Of a stretch of DNA of 64,000 nt, positions 18,334 to 27,777 are shown one piece after another. Within the stretch, counting starts at the first letter, position 1. Each line of letters begins with the position of its first letter. The DNA is from Rhodanobacter spathiphylli B39 (GTDB taxonomy: Bacteria; Pseudomonadota; Gammaproteobacteria; Xanthomonadales; Rhodanobacteraceae), in assembly GCF_000264295.1 (NCBI RefSeq), contig NZ_AJXT01000048.1, positions 1 to 64,000 on the forward strand. The letters run 5' to 3'. A program made the translations under genes and the position numbers. Under the pieces are notes generated by a model that saw only the letters and a list, made by a program, of their open reading frames with translations, was not told where the DNA came from and searched no databases.

Positions 18334-19131
18334 GTGATCGATCTGCTCCACGTCATCCTGCTCGGCATCATCGAAGGCATCACCGAATTCCTGCCGATTT
18401 CCTCGACCGGCCACCTGCTGATCGCGGAAAAGTTCGGGCTGGGCGCCCGCTCGGACCTGTTCAACATCGGCATCCAGGCCGGCGCGATCCTGGCGGTGAC
18501 GCTGATCTACTGGAAGCGCATCTGGCAGCTGCTGACGCAATGGCGCGACCCGCTGAACCGCGACTACCTGCTGAAGCTGGCCGTCGCCTTCGCGATCACC
18601 GCCGTGCTCGGCTTCATCGCGGTCAAGCTGGGTTTCAAGCTGCCGGAGAAGGTGACCCCGATCGCGTGGGCGCTGGTGATCGGCGGCCTGTGGATGATCG
18701 CCGCCGAGCGGCTGGCCGCGCGCCAGCCCGAGCGCAGCGAGGTGACCTGGCGCGTGGCGATCCTGGTCGGCATCGCGCAGATGATCGCCGGCATCTTCCC
18801 CGGCACCTCGCGTTCGGCGGCGACGATCTTCGCGGCGATGCTGTTCGGCACCAGCAACCGCGCCGCGGCTACCGAGTTCGCCTTCCTGGTCGGCATTCCC
18901 ACCATGTACGCGGCCACCGGCTACGAACTGCTGAAGGTGGTCAGGGACGGCCGCGCGGTGCACGAGGACTGGACCGCCCTGCTGGTCGGCTTCGCGGTCT
19001 CGGCGGTCGTCGCGTTCATCGCGGTGAAGTGGCTGCTCGGCTACATCCGCACGCACACCTTCACCCCGTTCGCGATCTACCGGATCGCGTTTGGCGTCGC
19101 GCTGTTGCTGTTCATCCCGGCGGGAACCTGA
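18334..19131 (+). CDS. uppP: Undecaprenyl-diphosphatase UppP (BacA)
   Basis: 265-aa integral membrane enzyme that dephosphorylates undecaprenyl pyrophosphate, recycling the lipid carrier for peptidoglycan and surface glycan synthesis; extra copies give bacitracin resistance. The signature EGITEFLPISSTGHLLI near the N-terminus and GIFPGTSRSAATI in the middle hold the catalytic Glu, Ser and Arg residues. I chose the GTG start giving VIDLLHVILLGIIEG, the family's usual N-terminus. The next gene starts 7 bp later on the same strand. Confidence 0.95.
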   Translation: MIDLLHVILLGIIEGITEFLPISSTGHLLIAEKFGLGARSDLFNIGIQAGAILAVTLIYWKRIWQLLTQWRDPLNRDYLLKLAVAFAITAVLGFIAVKLGFKLPEKVTPIAWALVIGGLWMIAAERLAARQPERSEVTWRVAILVGIAQMIAGIFPGTSRSAATIFAAMLFGTSNRAAATEFAFLVGIPTMYAATGYELLKVVRDGRAVHEDWTALLVGFAVSAVVAFIAVKWLLGYIRTHTFTPFAIYRIAFGVALLLFIPAGT

Positions 19132-19138
19132 GCCCCAC

Positions 19139-20683
19139 ATGACCCGGATGCGCCTGCTCGACCTGATCGTCGACACGGCCAGTCAACGGGTCACCCGCGA
19201 CGGCGTGGCGCTGAACGTTGCCGGCCTCAATTTCCGCCTGCTGGCCTGTCTGCTTGCCAGCGGTGACGCGGTGGTCGACATCGACACCCTGATGGCCGAG
19301 GTCTGGGCGCCCGCCGTGGTCAACGAAGAGACCGTAACGCAACGCGTGAAGCTGCTGCGGCAAGCGCTTGGCGACGACAGCCGGCAACCGCGCTACATCC
19401 GCTCGGTGCGCGGGAAGGGATATCAACTGTGCCGTGCGCCGGAACCTGCCGAGCCGGGCCGGAAGCCGTCCCGGCCCTGGCTTGCCGCCGGCTCAGCGCT
19501 CATTCTCGTGCTTGCCGGTGCGGGCTTCTGGCTGGCCTCGTCGCGCTCGGCGGCGCCTGACCCGGTCAGCCCGCTGGTGCGCCGCGCCGCCTACTATGCC
19601 GTCATCGGTCAGCCCGAGAATAACGAGCGCGCGTTATCGCTGTACCAGCAGGCCTTGCAGGCCAATCCCGATGACACCCGGGCCATGCTCGGCCTCAGTC
19701 GTGCATCCAGTGCGCGGGCATGCCTGTTCAATGGCGGCCGTGCCGACATCGCCCAGGGCGAGGCGATGGCGCGGCGCGTGCTGGCGCGCGATCCGCGCAA
19801 CGCCGCCGCATGGGCCGCGCTGGGTTACGCGCAGGACTGCGCCGGCCGCATCGACGACGCGATCGCCGGCTATGACCGCGCCATCGCGCTTGATCCCGCG
19901 GACAACGCCACCCGCGCGTCGGTGGCCTATCTTTACCAGGAGAAAGGCCGACTGGCCGACGCCTTGCGCCTGAACCTGCAGGTGCCGGCCGAAGCACCGC
20001 GGGTACGTTTTCGCGACACGCAAGTGGCGCGCGAGCTCGAGCTGCTCGGCTTCACCGCTGCCGCGGACGCGCGCTTCGCGAAGATCTTCCAGCTGGACCC
20101 GGACAACGTCTTCAACAATATCGCCTGGCCAAGGTCGTTGTACACGCAGGGACGCCATGGCGATGCGCGCGTGGCGCTGGCCACTGCGTTGTCGCGGCAC
20201 ACGCCGCACCCGGACCTGCTGGTGTTGCAGGGAGAACTGGCGCTGCAAGGCGGCGATCGTGCCGGCGCCGTGGCCGCATTCCGGAAGGCGGTTGCACTTC
20301 GTCCAGAGGCGACCTTGCCGCAGACCTTGCTGGCGCTGTATGGGGAACCCCGCGTGGCGAATGCCCGGATCGATCAGCGCATCGCCGAACTGACCTCCGA
20401 GCTGCGGCAAGGCCAGCCATGGCCAGGCAGCATGCTGGAAATTGCGATCCTCGAACTGGCCCACGGCAACCGGAACGGCGCTGTGGCGGCGATAGCCCGC
20501 GCCATCGATGCGGGCTATCGGGACCGCGCCTATCTGCAGGTGTCGCCGCTGTTCGCGGCGCTGGCGGGCGACCCCGATTTCGCCCGCCAGCTGGCTCGCA
20601 TCAACGACGACGTCACCCGGCAGCGGCAGCAGGTGCTGGCCGCCGACTGGAAGCCCGCCGGCCTGCCGCCAGCCACGCCCTAG
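19139..20683 (+). CDS. CadC/ToxR-type membrane winged-helix regulator with TPR domain
   Basis: 514 aa. Residues about 5-98 form an OmpR/PhoB-type winged helix (VVDIDTLMAEVW..., the recognition segment NEETVTQRVKLLRQALGDD, the wing YIRSVRGKGYQL). A single membrane segment follows (residues about 115-135, AAGSALILVLAGAGFWLAS). The periplasmic part is a set of tetratricopeptide-like repeats (e.g. NAAAWAALGYAQDCAGRIDDAI). There is no receiver domain, so the signal probably comes from the periplasmic TPR region. It is downstream of uppP with a 7-bp gap. Its stop codon shares CTAG with the convergent hydrolase gene. The targets are unknown. Confidence 0.85.
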   Translation: MTRMRLLDLIVDTASQRVTRDGVALNVAGLNFRLLACLLASGDAVVDIDTLMAEVWAPAVVNEETVTQRVKLLRQALGDDSRQPRYIRSVRGKGYQLCRAPEPAEPGRKPSRPWLAAGSALILVLAGAGFWLASSRSAAPDPVSPLVRRAAYYAVIGQPENNERALSLYQQALQANPDDTRAMLGLSRASSARACLFNGGRADIAQGEAMARRVLARDPRNAAAWAALGYAQDCAGRIDDAIAGYDRAIALDPADNATRASVAYLYQEKGRLADALRLNLQVPAEAPRVRFRDTQVARELELLGFTAAADARFAKIFQLDPDNVFNNIAWPRSLYTQGRHGDARVALATALSRHTPHPDLLVLQGELALQGGDRAGAVAAFRKAVALRPEATLPQTLLALYGEPRVANARIDQRIAELTSELRQGQPWPGSMLEIAILELAHGNRNGAVAAIARAIDAGYRDRAYLQVSPLFAALAGDPDFARQLARINDDVTRQRQQVLAADWKPAGLPPATP

Positions 20684-21714
20684 GGTGTGGTTGCGCCGAG
20701 GATGTAGCGGCTGATGATCTCGCGCGACTGCGGATGGGCGTAGCGCTGGTTGTAGGCCGTGCTGGTGACCACCGCCACCAGGTGACGTTCGGGCACCAGC
20801 AACACATAGTTGCCGCCGTTGCCGGACATCGACCACGCCGCGACGTCCTTGCCGTCGACCGTGAAGTGGAAGTGCCACCACAGGTAGCCGTATTCCGCGT
20901 CCTCGCGCGGCTGCGCATGCGGGGTCGTCATCGCCTTGATGTAGTTGGCCGAAATCACCTGCCTGCCGTTCCAGCGGCCATCATCGAGCACCAGCTGGCC
21001 GATCTTCGCCAGATCGCGGGTGCGGTAGCGCGTGCCGCCACCGCCCATGCCGATGCCTTCCGGCGACGTGTTCCACTTCACCGCGGTGATCCCAAGCGGC
21101 TGTTCCAGCACCTGCGCCGCGAACCGGGCGAGCGGCTGCCCGGCAGCGCGCTCCACCGCGGCGCCGGCCACGAAGGCGCCCGCGGTGCAGTAGGAAAACG
21201 AACGCCCGAACGGGCTGTCCGCCGGCTTGTCCATCCACGGCGCGAAGCCCTTCACCGGCAGCGCCAGGGCGAAGTCCAGCCAGCGCTCGCTGACGTACAT
21301 GCGCTCTTCGTTGCCGCTGGAAAATTCATTCTCGTCGTTGCACTCCCACAGCGAGCTCATCGTCAGCAGGTCTTCGAGCGTGGTTTTGGCCAGCCGCGGG
21401 TCCGCCGGCTTGTGGCCGGGGAAGAAGTCGTAGACCGGCGCGTCCACCCCACTGATCAGATGGCGATCGATCGCGGCGCCGACCAGCAGGGCGGTGATGC
21501 TCTTGCTGGCCGAGCGCACGTCGTTGAGGGTGTCGGCCGTGCTGCCGTTGAAATAGTGTTCGTAGACGGTCTTGCCGTCCTGGACCACCATGATGCTGGT
21601 GATGTCCTTGTAGGTCTTGTCGGCGATCTTCGCCTCGACCGAGCTCAATCGGGCAAGGTCGGTGGCGTGGACGGTGGTGGTGGCGAGCAGCAATGTGGCA
21701 AGCAGATGTTTCAT
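20680..21714 (-). CDS. Serine hydrolase of the class C beta-lactamase fold, exported
   Basis: 344 aa with a signal peptide (MKHLLATLLLATTTVHA). The Ser-x-x-Lys catalytic motif is SASK in DVRSASKSITALLVG. The second motif is YC in SFSYCTAGAFVAG, and the C-terminal KTG-box equivalent is in WSMSGNGGNYVLLVP. The closest functional groups are esterases, D-aminopeptidases and 6-aminohexanoate-dimer hydrolase-like proteins; nothing marks it as a true antibiotic beta-lactamase. AGGAAT precedes the ATG. It converges on the TPR regulator, sharing the four bases CTAG. Confidence 0.85.
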   Translation of the reverse strand: MKHLLATLLLATTTVHATDLARLSSVEAKIADKTYKDITSIMVVQDGKTVYEHYFNGSTADTLNDVRSASKSITALLVGAAIDRHLISGVDAPVYDFFPGHKPADPRLAKTTLEDLLTMSSLWECNDENEFSSGNEERMYVSERWLDFALALPVKGFAPWMDKPADSPFGRSFSYCTAGAFVAGAAVERAAGQPLARFAAQVLEQPLGITAVKWNTSPEGIGMGGGGTRYRTRDLAKIGQLVLDDGRWNGRQVISANYIKAMTTPHAQPREDAEYGYLWWHFHFTVDGKDVAAWSMSGNGGNYVLLVPERHLVAVVTSTAYNQRYAHPQSREIISRYILGATTP

Positions 21715-21913
21715 GGGAATTCCTGGCAATGCGGTCGATCGGCCGCTGGCGCATGAGGCCAGAGCGGCGGATGAAATGCCGGAAACGCACCTGAAGAATT
21801 ATGAAGTTGCCGCTCAAGCCGGCAGCGAGGGCTTGCTGCCGCTCACTCGCCGGTCGCGATCCGGCGCACGGCCGAGCAGTGTGGCCCTGCCCGTGCCGGC
21901 GCCAGCGTGACGG

Positions 21914-22873
21914 TCAGGCGACGGCGGCCAGGGGCTTCTCGCGCACGGGCCTGGGCACGCCAGGCGTGGCGATCGTGCACTGGTTGGTGCGGTCGAACAG
22001 CTCACGCACCCACTCGATGAAGGCCTGCACCCGGGCGGACAGGTGCTTCTTCTGCGGATAGACGATCCACACCGGCTTGCCGGTGGAGGTGGTGTCGGTC
22101 ATCACCAGTTCGAGCATGCCCTTGTCCAGCAGGCAGGCCGCCATCATCCGCGGCATCTGGGTGATGCCCATGCCGGCCGCCACCGCCTGCAGCACCGATT
22201 CGCCGTCGTTGATCAGCATGTGCGCGTCGATGTCCACGCTCATCTGGCCGCCCGGCGTGTCGAACTGCCACTGCCGCGGGCGGCCGTTCGGGTAGACGTA
22301 GTTGATGCAGCGGTGGTCCTTCAGGTCCTCGATGCTGCGCGGCGCGCCGTGTTTGCGCAGATACTCGGGCGAGGCGCAGACGACATTGCTGAGGTAGCCG
22401 ATCTTGCGCGCGATCAGGCTGGAATCCTCCAGCTCGCCGACGCGAATCGCGCAATCCAGGCCTTCGCCGTTGAGGTCCGAGGGCGAGTCGCTCATCGACA
22501 ACTCCAGCCGGATGTCCGGGTAGCGCTGCTCGAACTCGGTCAGCCGCGGGATCACCGCGGCGCGACCCACCGACAGCGAGATGCCCACGCGCAACTTGCC
22601 GGCCGGCTTGCTGTTGGCGAAGTTCAGCGCCTCGGTGGCCTCGGCCAGGTCGGCGAGGATCTCCTTGCAACGTGCATGGAACGACGCCCCGTCGTCGGTC
22701 AGACGCAGGGACCGGGTGGAGCGGAACAGCAGCCGGGCGCCAAGCTGGGTTTCCAGCCGGGAAACCGCCCTACTGACGCCGGAAGGGGTCATGCCCAGCT
22801 GGCTGGCGGCGGCGGCGAAACTCTTGGCCTCGACCACGCGGACGAAGGTCGAAATGGCGGAAAAGTCTTCCAT
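21914..22873 (-). CDS. LysR-family regulator divergent from the RND efflux operon
   Basis: 319-aa LysR-type regulator. The winged helix starts at once (MEDFSAISTFVRVVEAKSFA, then LGMTPSGVSRAVSRLETQLG). The effector domain follows and includes the IRVGELEDSSLIARKIG segment of the CrgA/AaeR-like subgroup. It is transcribed away from the adaptor gene across a 142-bp gap (22874-23015) and so probably controls the pump operon, as is common for MexT- or MexL-like arrangements. The upstream gap is A+T-rich around TTTTCTATACC, but I cannot fix a T-N11-A box with confidence. Confidence 0.92.
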   Translation of the reverse strand: MEDFSAISTFVRVVEAKSFAAAASQLGMTPSGVSRAVSRLETQLGARLLFRSTRSLRLTDDGASFHARCKEILADLAEATEALNFANSKPAGKLRVGISLSVGRAAVIPRLTEFEQRYPDIRLELSMSDSPSDLNGEGLDCAIRVGELEDSSLIARKIGYLSNVVCASPEYLRKHGAPRSIEDLKDHRCINYVYPNGRPRQWQFDTPGGQMSVDIDAHMLINDGESVLQAVAAGMGITQMPRMMAACLLDKGMLELVMTDTTSTGKPVWIVYPQKKHLSARVQAFIEWVRELFDRTNQCTIATPGVPRPVREKPLAAVA

Positions 22874-23015
22874 TGCTTCAATTCCTCGTCGATTCGTGAC
22901 TGTGGCGCACGAGTGTAATGCGCAAGAACCGGGTTTTCTATACCGACAAGTACACCTATTCTCTCGACCCTCGCCGGGAACCCCTGCCCGGCCACCAAGG
23001 TTCTGGGAGCGCAAG

Positions 23016-24263
23016 ATGAAAAAACAATGGATGCTGGTCCCGCTGATCGCCGTCACCGTGCTGGGCAGCTGGGTGCTGCTGCACGGCACCGACAGCCAGG
23101 CGCAAACCCCCGCCGGCGGTCCGCTGCCCGAAGTCACCGTGGCCCAGGCGCTGACCCGCAAGGTCAGTGACAGCGCCGACTTCACCGGCCGGCTGGAAGC
23201 AGTCAACACGGTGCAGGTGCAGCCGCGGGTCGGCGGCTTCGTCGAGTCGGTGCACTTCCAGGAAGGTGCACCGGTGCACAAGGGCGACGTGCTGTTCCAG
23301 CTCGACGCCCGCCCGTACCAGGCCGAGGTTGACCGGCTGGTCGCCAACCAGGCACAGGCGAAGGCCGAACTGAACCTGGCCGAGACCAACCAGCGCCGCG
23401 CTGAAATGCTGCTGGCCCAGCACGCGATCGCGAAGCAGGAAGCCGATCGTCAGGACACCACCGCACAAAGCGCACGGGCCCAGCTCGGTGCGGCCACCGC
23501 CGCGCTGGCCGCGGCACGGCTGAACCTGGACTTCACCCGGGTGCGTTCGCCGATCGACGGCCGCGTCAGCAACGCCCGCGTCACCCCCGGCAACCTGGTC
23601 ACCAGCAGCGACGTGCTGACCAGCGTGGTCTCGGTGAACCCGGTCTATGTCTACTTCGACGTCGACGAGCAGACCTGGCTCAAGCTCGACCATCTGCGCG
23701 CCAGCGCGAAGCAGGCCGGCCACAACGCACGGATCGAGGCGGCGATGGGCCTGGCCGACGAATCGGGCTACCCACATGAAGGCCGCCTGGACTTCGTCGA
23801 CAACCAGTTGCACACCGGCTCCGGCACGATGCGCCTGCGCGCGGTGTTCGACAACGCCGACGGCCTGTACACGCCCGGCCTGTACGCCCGCGTGCAGCTG
23901 CAGAGCGGCCAGGTGAAATCGCGCGTGCTGGTGGATGACCGCGCGATCGGCACCGACCTTGGCAACCAGTTCGTCTACGTGGTCGACAAGGAGCACAAGG
24001 TGCAATACCGCAAGGTCGACACCGGCGCGCTGTTCCATGGGCTGCGGGTGATCGAAAGCGGCGTGCACTCCAGCGATCTGGTGGTGGTCAACGGCCTGCA
24101 GCGCGTGCGCCCGGGCGCCCTGGTCAATCCGCAGAAGGTGGCGATGAGCTACCGGCTCCAGGCGGCGGACAAGGCGCTGGTCGAGCGCGGCGACACGCCG
24201 GATAGCGATTCGCGCACGGCGCAGACCAATACGGCCGCACCGCAAAGCCGACCGCAAGGTTGA
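23016..24263 (+). CDS. RND efflux periplasmic adaptor subunit (MexE/AcrA type)
   Basis: 415 aa. It has an N-terminal signal/membrane anchor (MKKQWMLVPLIAVTVLGSWV), a lipoyl half-domain (VQPRVGGFVESVHFQEGAPV), an alpha-hairpin (LVANQAQAKAELNLAETNQR...), the second lipoyl half (LDFTRVRSPIDGRVSN), a beta-barrel and a membrane-proximal domain. It lacks the lipobox Cys of AcrA, so it is probably held by an uncleaved anchor or released into the periplasm. GGGAG precedes the ATG. First gene of the pump operon. Confidence 0.93.
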   Translation: MKKQWMLVPLIAVTVLGSWVLLHGTDSQAQTPAGGPLPEVTVAQALTRKVSDSADFTGRLEAVNTVQVQPRVGGFVESVHFQEGAPVHKGDVLFQLDARPYQAEVDRLVANQAQAKAELNLAETNQRRAEMLLAQHAIAKQEADRQDTTAQSARAQLGAATAALAAARLNLDFTRVRSPIDGRVSNARVTPGNLVTSSDVLTSVVSVNPVYVYFDVDEQTWLKLDHLRASAKQAGHNARIEAAMGLADESGYPHEGRLDFVDNQLHTGSGTMRLRAVFDNADGLYTPGLYARVQLQSGQVKSRVLVDDRAIGTDLGNQFVYVVDKEHKVQYRKVDTGALFHGLRVIESGVHSSDLVVVNGLQRVRPGALVNPQKVAMSYRLQAADKALVERGDTPDSDSRTAQTNTAAPQSRPQG

Positions 24264-24420
24264 ACACGCGCTCCCTCCCCCTGCGACCAAAGGAAGTCCC
24301 CTTGCGGGACGTGCAGCAGGGGAGGGCTGGGGAGGGGTGAAGCCCCGCCAGCGAAGTGCGAAACCAAGAGCAAGAGCGTTACCCCCTCCCCACCTCCCCC
24401 TGCTGCGCAGGGGGAGGAGC
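24264..24420. repeat. Intergenic C/G-tract palindromic repeat in the efflux operon
   Basis: Two related stretches of CTCCCTCCCCCTGC-like and GCAGGGGAGGG-like sequence face each other (about 24268-24336), followed by CCCCCTCCCCACCTCCCCCTGC then GCAGGGGGAGGAGC (about 24380-24420, given here in pieces). Such C-tract/G-tract palindromes are found as dispersed intergenic repeats in Xanthomonadales (from memory). They can fold into long hairpins between the adaptor and pump genes. Confidence 0.6.
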
Positions 24421-24430
24421 AAAAGAAGAC

Positions 24431-24451
24431 CGAAGCCGCGAAACGGCTTCG
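24431..24451 (+). repeat. Hairpin immediately upstream of the RND pump gene
   Basis: CGAAGCCG-CGAAA-CGGCTTCG: 8-bp perfect arms, 5-nt loop, ending a few bases before the GAGGAC ribosome binding site of the pump gene. It could damp pump translation or stabilise the 3' mRNA segment. Confidence 0.55.
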
Positions 24452-24466
24452 TCGAGGACTCTTTGC

Positions 24467-27400
24467 ATGAAAAACATCGCCCAATTCTTCGTCGACCGGC
24501 CGATCATGGCCGCCGTGCTGTCGTTGCTGTTCGTGATCACCGGCTCCATCGCGGTGTTCCAGCTGCCGATCAGCGAGTACCCCGAAGTGGTGCCGCCCAC
24601 GGTGGTGGTGCGTGCCGCCTATCCCGGCGCCAACCCCAAGGTGATCGCCGAAACCGTCGCCACGCCGCTGGAGGAACAGATCAACGGCGTGGAAGGCATG
24701 CTGTACACCTCCTCGCAGGCGACCAGTGACGGCGCGCTCACCCTGACCGTGACGTTCGCGCTGGGCACCGACCTCAACACTGCCCAGGTCGACGTGCAGA
24801 ACCGCGTGGCGCAGGCGCTGCCGAAACTGCCCGAGGAAGTGCAGCGACTCGGCGTGACCACGCAGAAGAGTTCGCCCGACCTCACCATGGTGGTGCACCT
24901 CACCTCGCCCGACCAGCGCTACGACATGCTGTACCTGTCGAACTACGCGCGCCTGCACGTGAAGGACGTGCTGGGCCGCCTGAACGGCGTCGGCGACGTG
25001 CAGATCTTCGGTGCCGGCGAATACTCGATGCGCGTGTGGCTGGACCCGCAGAAGCTGGCGCAGCGCTCGCTCACCACCGCTGACGTGATCAACGCGATCC
25101 GCGAGCAGAACGTGCAGGTCGCCGCCGGTGCGCTGAACGCGCCGCCCGGTCCGTCCAACTCCGCGTTCCAGCTCAACATCAACACGCGCGGCCGGCTGGT
25201 CAGCGAGGATGACTTCCGCAACATCATCGTGCGCACCGACACGAACGGTGGCGTGACCCATCTGGGCGACGTGGCGAAGATCGACCTGGGCTCGAACAAC
25301 TACGCGCTGCGCAGCCTGCTCGACAACAAGCCGGCGGTGGCGCTGCCGATCTTCGCGCGGCCGGGTTCCAACGCGATCCAGATCTCCGACGAAGTGCGCA
25401 CCACCATGGCGCAGCTGAAGAAGGAGTTCCCGCAGGGCGTCGACTATTCCATCGTGTACGACCCCACGGTCTTCGTGCGCGGCTCGATCGAGGCGGTGGC
25501 GCACACGCTGCTGGAAGCGATCCTGCTGGTGGTGCTGGTGGTGATCCTGTTCCTGCAGACCTGGCGCGCCTCGATCATCCCGCTGGTGGCGGTGCCGGTA
25601 TCGCTGATCGGCACGTTCGCGGTGATGTACCTGGCCGGCTTCTCGCTCAACGCGCTGAGTCTGTTCGGCCTGGTGCTGGCGATCGGCATCGTGGTCGATG
25701 ACGCGATCGTGGTGGTGGAGAACGTCGAGCGGCATATCGAACTGGGCGAAACGCCGCGCAACGCGACGCGCAAGGCGATGCACGAGGTCACCGGCCCGAT
25801 CGTGGCCACCGCCCTGGTGCTATGCGCGGTGTTCATCCCGACCGCCTTCGTCAGCGGCCTCACCGGCCAGTTCTATCGCCAGTTCGCGCTGACCATCGCG
25901 ATCTCCACGGTGATCTCCGCGTTCAACTCGCTGACCCTGAGCCCGGCGCTGGCCGCCGTGCTGCTGAAGGGCCACGACGCGCCGAAGGATCGCCTCACCC
26001 GCGGCATCGATCGCGCCTTCGGCTGGCTGTTCCGTCCGTTCAACCGCGTCTTCCATCGCGGTTCGGAGCGCTACGTGGGGGGCGTCAAGCGCATCGTCGG
26101 CAAGGGCAAATTGGCGCTGGTGGTGTACGCCGGGCTGATCGCGCTGACCTGGTTCGGCTTCTCGCACGTGCCGACCGGCTTCGTGCCGGGCCAGGACAAG
26201 CAGTACCTGGTGGCGTTTGCGCAGCTGCCCGACGCGGCTTCGCTCGACCGCTCCGAGGACGTGATCCAGCGCATGGGCGAGATCGCCCTGAAACAGCCGG
26301 GCGTGGAGCACGCGGTGTCCTTCCCCGGCCTGTCGATCAACGGTTTCACCAACTCGACCAACTCCGGCATCGTCTTCGTCACGCTGAAGCCGTTCGAGGA
26401 ACGCCGCGACGCTTCGCTGTCGGCCGGTGCGATCGCCGGCGCGCTGAACCAGAAGTTCGCCGCGATCCAGGACGCCTACATCGCGGTGTTCCCGCCGCCG
26501 CCGGTGATGGGCCTGGGCACGATCGGCGGTTTCCGCCTGCAGATCGAGGATCGCAGCGACCGCGGCTTCGACGAGCTGTACAAGCAGACCCAGAACCTGA
26601 TCGCCGCCAGCCGCAAGGACCCGGCACTGGCCGGCCTGTTCTCCAGCTTCCAGGTCAGCGTGCCCCAGGTGGACGCCGACGTGAACCGCGAGAAGGCCAA
26701 GGCCGAAGGCGTGAACCTGGGCGACGTGTACCAGACCATGCAGGCCTACATGGGCTCGCTCTACGTCAACGACTTCAACCGCTTCGGCCGCACCTACCAG
26801 GTCAATGTGTCGGCCGACCCCGCGTTCCGCCACACGCCGCAGGACATCCTGCAGCTGAAGACGCGCAACGCGCAGGGCCAGATGGTGCCGCTGGGTTCGT
26901 TCGTCACCGTGCAGCAGGGTGCCGGCCCGGATCGCGTGCAGCATTACAACGGCTACGCCACCGCCGAGATCAACGGCGGGCCCGCGCCGGGCTACAGCTC
27001 CGGCCAGGCGCAGGCGGCCATCGAGAAACTGGCCAAGGACAACCTGCCCAACGGCTTCAGCTTCGAGTGGACCGAGCTGACCTACCAGCAGATCCTGGCC
27101 GGCAACACCGCGATCCTGGTGTTCCCGTTGTGCGTGCTGCTGGTGTTCCTGGTGCTGTCCTCGCTGTACGAGAGCTGGTCGCTGCCGCTGGCGGTGATCC
27201 TGATCGTGCCGATGGTGCTGCTGTCCGCGATCGCCGGCGTGTGGCTCAGCGGCGGCGACAACAACATCTTCACCCAGATCGGATTGATCGTACTGGTCGG
27301 ACTGGCGTGCAAGAACGCGATCCTGATCGTGGAGTTCGCCCGCGAACGCCAGCATGAAGGCATGAGCCGCCACGAGGCGGTGCTGGAAGCGGCCAAGCTG

Positions 27401-27658
27401 CGGTTGCGCCCGATCCTGATGACCTCGTTCGCCTTCATCATGGGCGTGGTGCCGCTAGTCACCTCGCACGGCGCCGGTGCCGAGATGCGTCACGCGATGG
27501 GCGTGGCGGTGTTCGCCGGCATGCTCGGCGTGACCATCTTCGGGCTGATCTACACGCCGCTGTTCTACGTCCTGATTCGCGCCCTGGTCGAGCGTCGCGA
27601 GGCACGCGCGGCCGAACGCGCCGCCGCGCATGCGCTGCCGGCGCTGGAGAACCACTGA
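24467..27658 (+). CDS. RND multidrug efflux permease (HAE1 family)
   Basis: 1063 aa, the normal length for AcrB/MexB/MexF-type pumps. The N-terminus MKNIAQFFVDRPIMAAVLSLL is typical. The periplasmic PN/PC porter loops follow, with the family signatures GLVLAIGIVVDDAIVVVEN (transmembrane helix 4, proton-relay Asp pair) and GLACKNAILIVEFA (helix 10, relay Lys). It is an inner-membrane proton antiporter for drugs or solvents. I chose the ATG at 24467, with GAGGAC 7 nt upstream. It works with the upstream adaptor and downstream outer-membrane factor. The stop overlaps an in-frame ATG of the next reading frame (TGATG). Confidence 0.96.
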   Translation: MKNIAQFFVDRPIMAAVLSLLFVITGSIAVFQLPISEYPEVVPPTVVVRAAYPGANPKVIAETVATPLEEQINGVEGMLYTSSQATSDGALTLTVTFALGTDLNTAQVDVQNRVAQALPKLPEEVQRLGVTTQKSSPDLTMVVHLTSPDQRYDMLYLSNYARLHVKDVLGRLNGVGDVQIFGAGEYSMRVWLDPQKLAQRSLTTADVINAIREQNVQVAAGALNAPPGPSNSAFQLNINTRGRLVSEDDFRNIIVRTDTNGGVTHLGDVAKIDLGSNNYALRSLLDNKPAVALPIFARPGSNAIQISDEVRTTMAQLKKEFPQGVDYSIVYDPTVFVRGSIEAVAHTLLEAILLVVLVVILFLQTWRASIIPLVAVPVSLIGTFAVMYLAGFSLNALSLFGLVLAIGIVVDDAIVVVENVERHIELGETPRNATRKAMHEVTGPIVATALVLCAVFIPTAFVSGLTGQFYRQFALTIAISTVISAFNSLTLSPALAAVLLKGHDAPKDRLTRGIDRAFGWLFRPFNRVFHRGSERYVGGVKRIVGKGKLALVVYAGLIALTWFGFSHVPTGFVPGQDKQYLVAFAQLPDAASLDRSEDVIQRMGEIALKQPGVEHAVSFPGLSINGFTNSTNSGIVFVTLKPFEERRDASLSAGAIAGALNQKFAAIQDAYIAVFPPPPVMGLGTIGGFRLQIEDRSDRGFDELYKQTQNLIAASRKDPALAGLFSSFQVSVPQVDADVNREKAKAEGVNLGDVYQTMQAYMGSLYVNDFNRFGRTYQVNVSADPAFRHTPQDILQLKTRNAQGQMVPLGSFVTVQQGAGPDRVQHYNGYATAEINGGPAPGYSSGQAQAAIEKLAKDNLPNGFSFEWTELTYQQILAGNTAILVFPLCVLLVFLVLSSLYESWSLPLAVILIVPMVLLSAIAGVWLSGGDNNIFTQIGLIVLVGLACKNAILIVEFARERQHEGMSRHEAVLEAAKLRLRPILMTSFAFIMGVVPLVTSHGAGAEMRHAMGVAVFAGMLGVTIFGLIYTPLFYVLIRALVERREARAAERAAAHALPALENH

Positions 27659-27682
27659 TGAAAACCTTCACGACAGACACCC

Positions 27683-27752
27683 GTAGGGCGGGCATTGCCC
27701 GCCACAACGCCACGGCCGGCTCCAACACCATGGCGGGCAGTGCCCGCCCTAC
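27683..27752. repeat. REP-like inverted doublet between pump and outer-membrane factor genes
   Basis: Two copies of GTAGGGCGGGCA(T/C)TGCCCGCC face each other: 27683-27703 forward and 27732-27752 inverted. Each is itself a hairpin (GGCGGGCA/TGCCCGCC). The pair resembles the REP doublets spread by REP-associated transposases. Because the reading frame stays open through it, the outer-membrane factor can be misread as starting 40 codons early. Confidence 0.75.
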
Positions 27753-27777
27753 GCCCCGACGCGCGGTTTTCGCCGGG

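Noticed and set aside
20680-21714. Beta-lactamase resistance gene
   Set aside because: The fold is that of class C beta-lactamase, but the third motif and overall features fit the broad serine hydrolase/esterase group; no ampR neighbour.
24149-25783. Long open frame opposite the RND pump gene
   Set aside because: His/Arg/Gln-rich shadow of an unmistakable HAE1 pump.
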